Origin: Pirellulaceae bacterium
GTDB taxonomy: Bacteria; Planctomycetota; Planctomycetia; Pirellulales; Pirellulaceae
Direction of reading: 5' to 3'
DNA: 64,000 bases
Assembly: GCA_019636375.1 (NCBI GenBank)
Contig: JAHBXS010000005.1
Span: 1-64,000, forward strand
In this document: positions 61,573 through 64,000 of the stretch, piece by piece
Layout of the letters: the number at the start of each line of letters is the position of its first letter
How positions within the stretch are numbered: position 1 is the first letter of the stretch
Position numbers and translations under genes: made by a program
Notes under the pieces: generated by a model
What the model was told of the DNA's origin: nothing
The model's database searches: none
The model's input: the letters and a program-made list of their open reading frames with translations, nothing else

Positions 61573-62646
61573 TTGCAAGAAACCGAATTTATTTACGTCT
61601 GTTGCCAACGGGGAGCCGAGCCCGTTTTAAAGGCCGAACTCGAGCGTGAACATCCGGAACTGCGGTTGGCATTCTCTCGGCCAGGTTTTGTGACCTTTAA
61701 ACTGACCACGCCGTATCCCAAAAACTTTGTGCTCCGCTCGACATTCGCTCGGGCCTACGGCTGGAGTATGGGACGATGCTCTGGAGAAGAAGGGGATGCG
61801 TTGAGTCGCCAAGTCGTTGAGTTGATCGGCAACGCAGCCTTTGACCAGATGCACGTCTGGGAGCGTGACGCAGCGGTGCCGGGACATGCAGGGTTTGAAC
61901 CTTTTCCAACAGAACTTGCCCAATGTGCTGGGGACCTTTTGCTGTCGGCCGTGAACGAGAAACGCGACCGCCCCCTGGCGTTGAATCGAATGGCCAGCCC
62001 CGATCAAACGGTACTTGATGTCGTACTGGTCGAACCGAATCAATGGTGGGTGGGTTGGCATGTGGCGGGAACGATTCCTGCACGCTGGGTCGGCGGAGTG
62101 CCGCCGCTCGTTCGCGACGATGAGATCACAAGTCGTGCCTATTACAAACTCGCCGAGGCCTGCGCGTGGAGTCAGTTTCCCCTGCGTAAGGGTGACCTCG
62201 TGTTGGAACTGGGAAGTTCGCCCGGAGGGGCCAGCGAATTCCTGTTGGAACAAGGGACCTCGGTTTTTGCCGTCGATCCCGCTCCACTAGACCCAGAAAT
62301 CGCCGAACATCCTAAACTCATGCATTTGCAAATGCGAAGCAAAGACGTTCGCAAAAAAGATGTTGCCGGATCGCGCTGGCTGGTTGCCGACTTAAACGTC
62401 GCTCCGAACTATACGCTCGACACTGTTGAGGACTTTGTGTCCAACCAACATTTACACTTACGAGGAATGATCTTGACGCTCAAGCTCACCAAATGGGAAC
62501 TTGCTGCCACACTCGGCGAGTGCCGTGAACGCGTCAAGGCATGGGGCTTTGACATTGTTAAAACGCGACAACTGGCTTTCAACCGCCGCGAAGTCTGCCT
62601 TGTCGCCATTCGCGACCGCATGGACCTTCGCAGCCAACGCCGGTGA
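61573..62646 (+). CDS. RlmM-like rRNA 2'-O-methyltransferase
   Basis: A 357-residue protein with an N-terminal THUMP-like region (residues ~1-130) and a C-terminal RrmJ/FtsJ methyltransferase domain. The SAM-binding part is LVLELGSSPGGASEFLLEQG, then VFAVDPAPLDPE and WLVADLNVAP; a late Lys-containing MILTLKLTKWE and REVCLVAIRDR complete the K-D-K-E pattern of RrmJ-type enzymes. RlmM methylates C2498 of 23S rRNA at the ribose. The start is probably TTG at 61573, which has no strong Shine-Dalgarno. It stands alone, divergent from the propeller gene. Confidence 0.88.
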   Translation: MQETEFIYVCCQRGAEPVLKAELEREHPELRLAFSRPGFVTFKLTTPYPKNFVLRSTFARAYGWSMGRCSGEEGDALSRQVVELIGNAAFDQMHVWERDAAVPGHAGFEPFPTELAQCAGDLLLSAVNEKRDRPLALNRMASPDQTVLDVVLVEPNQWWVGWHVAGTIPARWVGGVPPLVRDDEITSRAYYKLAEACAWSQFPLRKGDLVLELGSSPGGASEFLLEQGTSVFAVDPAPLDPEIAEHPKLMHLQMRSKDVRKKDVAGSRWLVADLNVAPNYTLDTVEDFVSNQHLHLRGMILTLKLTKWELAATLGECRERVKAWGFDIVKTRQLAFNRREVCLVAIRDRMDLRSQRR

Positions 62647-62818
62647 ACTGGAATGACTTAGATACCGACATGTTTTGCGTGAGAAGAGGTTTCAAAAACA
62701 GAGCCATTTACGGAATCTTTGGAGCGAGGAGGGGAGGGGCGAGGGTTTGAGTTTACGCTCAAACTTAAACTTAAACTTAAACTATTTCTTAGCCACGCCT
62801 CCTTCCGTGACAGGACAC

Positions 62819-62855
62819 AAAAAAAGAGCCGGTAGTTGAGGAGTACCACCGGCTC
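62819..62855 (-). terminator. Rho-independent terminator (minus strand)
   Basis: An 8-bp GC-rich stem GAGCCGGT/ACCGGCTC (62826-62833 with 62848-62855) with a 14-nt loop, followed on the minus strand by a run of seven T (62825-62819). On the + strand there is no T run after the stem, so it ends a minus-strand transcript. Confidence 0.85.
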
Positions 62856-62980
62856 AATGCTGCAAGTCAATCTCAGAGGCTGAAAACGATCAACCTCTGT
62901 TTGGAGTCCACCGGCCTCGTCAAAAGCCGGCTAAAATGCCTTGCAGTACTTTTCAAGTTCTTGTTTTGGAAAAGCTTCCG
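62819..62980 (-). ncRNA. Candidate structured small RNA with terminator
   Basis: On the minus strand the sequence can fold into several stems: an outer stem CTGCAAG/CTTGCAG (62940-62946 with 62860-62866), inside it hairpins CAGAGG/CCTCTG (62874-62899) and GCCGG/CCGGC (62911-62930), an upstream hairpin CTTTTC...GAAAAG (about 62949-62974), then the terminator. A weak -35/-10-like pair (TTGAAC, 19 bp, TAGACT) lies further upstream on the minus strand near 63037-63070, giving a transcript of about 210 nt. It does not show the marks of tmRNA, SRP RNA, RNase P or 6S RNA that I checked by eye. Confidence 0.4.
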
Positions 62981-63339
62981 CGAAGTTAGAAATCGAAATC
63001 GAACCGTTGAGGCATCCGACATCGATTGGCTTCACCCTTAAGTCTACGCAACATCATTCTCTGAGGTTCAAATCCTATTCGGATGGCTTGAAAAACGGTA
63101 GCCAATCAGCGAATCGGTAAAAAACGCTTACGTTTGGACAAAATTCTTGTTTTTTTTGGAAAGTCACCACTCGGCAGCCAGTCAGACCACTTGTCGCGTG
63201 GCCTGGGAATTGTTTTCATAGTGGTCGGATAAGTTTTTATTTTCTGATTTTCGCGAAAATGCGGAATAATCGACAAGTTCAAACCTGTCGCAAAATCACC
63301 GGATAAAACGAGCAGTTTAAACGCAAGGAAAGGCATTCA

Positions 63340-64000
63340 ATGGCCAGCATGGATCAAATCGTTTCGCTTTGCAAACGACGAGGGTTTTTATTTCAGTCGA
63401 GCGAAATCTATGGTGGATTGAATGGCTTTTGGGACTATGGCCCGCTGGGCATCGAGTTGAAACGAAACATCAAGGAGGCGTGGTGGCAAGACATGGTGCT
63501 GCGCCATGACGACCTGAATCAACAGCCGGGATCTCCAGCCCCGTACAGCATGACCGGGATCGACTCCACGCTCATCCTGCATCCTCAAGTCTGGAAATGT
63601 TCCGGACACTACGACCTGTTTCATGACTTCATGGTCGATTGTCGCGAATCGAAGAAACGTTATCGCCTCGATCAAGTCGTCGGACGTTGGGGAACTGCCA
63701 AGGGGAAACGAGCCTTCGTCACAGCCCAAGTCGGTGATGAAGCCGCAGCCCAAATGGAACGGCAGGCTATGAAGTTTTTCAACCTGAGAGCCAAAAGCCT
63801 AGACGAGCTGACTTGGGAATCCGATTCACAAAGCCTTGCCGATCTATCTGAGTTCACCGAGGTGCTTGGCCCTGACGCAAAAAACTTGGACACACTGACG
63901 ACTCCTCGCGAATTCAATCTGATGTTCAAGACCACCATCGGAGCACTCGGCGGAGAAGATGACACCGCATTTTTGCGACCGGAAACAGCTCAAGGCATTT
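63340..64000 (+). CDS. glyS: Glycyl-tRNA synthetase, 5' part (runs off window)
   Basis: The first 220 codons of a class IIa GlyRS of the alpha-2 type. It begins MASMDQIVSLCKRRGFLFQS, has EIYGGLNGFWDYGPLGIELK (motif 1 region), LHPQVWKCSGHYDLFHDFMV and, at the window edge, FLRPETAQGI (start of motif 2). An insertion around 115-180 is usual for this type. It charges tRNA-Gly with glycine. The ATG at 63340 has a strong Shine-Dalgarno (AAGGAAAGG). No stop is reached; the gene continues beyond position 64000. The alpha-2-beta-2 type (glyQ/glyS) is excluded by these motifs. Confidence 0.96.
   Translation, partial: MASMDQIVSLCKRRGFLFQSSEIYGGLNGFWDYGPLGIELKRNIKEAWWQDMVLRHDDLNQQPGSPAPYSMTGIDSTLILHPQVWKCSGHYDLFHDFMVDCRESKKRYRLDQVVGRWGTAKGKRAFVTAQVGDEAAAQMERQAMKFFNLRAKSLDELTWESDSQSLADLSEFTEVLGPDAKNLDTLTTPREFNLMFKTTIGALGGEDDTAFLRPETAQGI

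Larger units (their letters stand above)
62647..63339. other. Intergenic region with structured RNA candidate before glyS
   Basis: About 690 bp without a protein gene. It holds a hexamer run (AACTTA-type, 62758-62782), a minus-strand structure with terminator at 62819-62980, and an AT-rich area before glyS with Shine-Dalgarno AAGGAAAGG at 63325-63333. Minus-strand frames of 76 codons here are not protein-like. Confidence 0.5.

Noticed and set aside
62758-62782. Short tandem hexamer run (AACTTA type)
   Set aside because: Only about four units, no link to a gene or structure; taken as simple sequence.
63106-63336. Minus-strand 76-codon frame upstream of glyS
   Set aside because: Overlaps the glyS leader and Shine-Dalgarno region, is not protein-like, and has no start-site support.
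1-64000. CRISPR array
   Set aside because: No series of evenly spaced direct repeats was found anywhere; the repeats seen are palindromic and dispersed.

Overview
The window reads as chromosomal DNA of a bacterium of the phylum Planctomycetota. The indications are several exported PQQ/BamB-type beta-propeller proteins, a tetrahydromethanopterin-type gene set (beta-RFAP synthase, DUF447) coupled to pABA synthesis and pdxJ, a short SecA paralogue, and many small conserved unknown proteins. The assignment is inference from gene content; no rRNA or marker comparison was possible.

Region 1 (about 0-16 kb) is an accessory, defence-type island beside a tRNA-Ser(UGA) gene. A four-gene + strand operon encodes a PLD-SNF2 helicase, an Eco57I-type DNA methyltransferase, a RecF/SMC-like ATPase and a DUF262/DUF1524 protein. 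Between its first two genes lies a decayed, once translationally coupled gene resembling DUF1016 (YhcG) nucleases. Around the operon are an HNH nuclease gene, a remnant of a second HNH gene, a three-gene operon containing a TIGR04255-family protein, and an intact PUA/EVE-like + HNH nuclease gene whose 3' end matches the remnant.

Region 2 (16-26 kb) holds a tightly overlapping minus-strand operon (pabB-like, pabA-like, DUF447, beta-RFAP synthase, pdxJ, then an OsmC-like gene). It is followed by hflX, a short-chain dehydrogenase, and a 2,013-bp group IIC-like intron with its reverse transcriptase. The intron sits inside a bipartite palindromic repeat; an uninterrupted copy at 54.0 kb supports the exact intron borders.

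Region 3 (26-50 kb) is mostly housekeeping: tmk-holB, rdgB, a two-domain ABC permease, queD, a MazG-like gene, an RluA-type pseudouridine synthase, two large exported beta-propeller proteins, an MtfA-like peptidase, an SpoU methyltransferase, a DinB-like protein, a clpS-mtaB-MFS operon, an M20 peptidase and serS.

Region 4 (50-64 kb) has a glycosyltransferase, an iron-type binding lipoprotein, an exported HExxH protein, a short SecA homologue, a cysteine-desulfurase-like enzyme, a phytoene-desaturase-like oxidoreductase, another beta-propeller protein, an RlmM-like methyltransferase, a possible structured small RNA on the minus strand, and the 5' part of a glycyl-tRNA synthetase gene that runs off the window. 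Three copies of a 96-97 bp MITE-like element with 26-bp terminal inverted repeats lie at 43.3, 52.3 and 54.2 kb. I saw no rRNA, CRISPR array or integrase.
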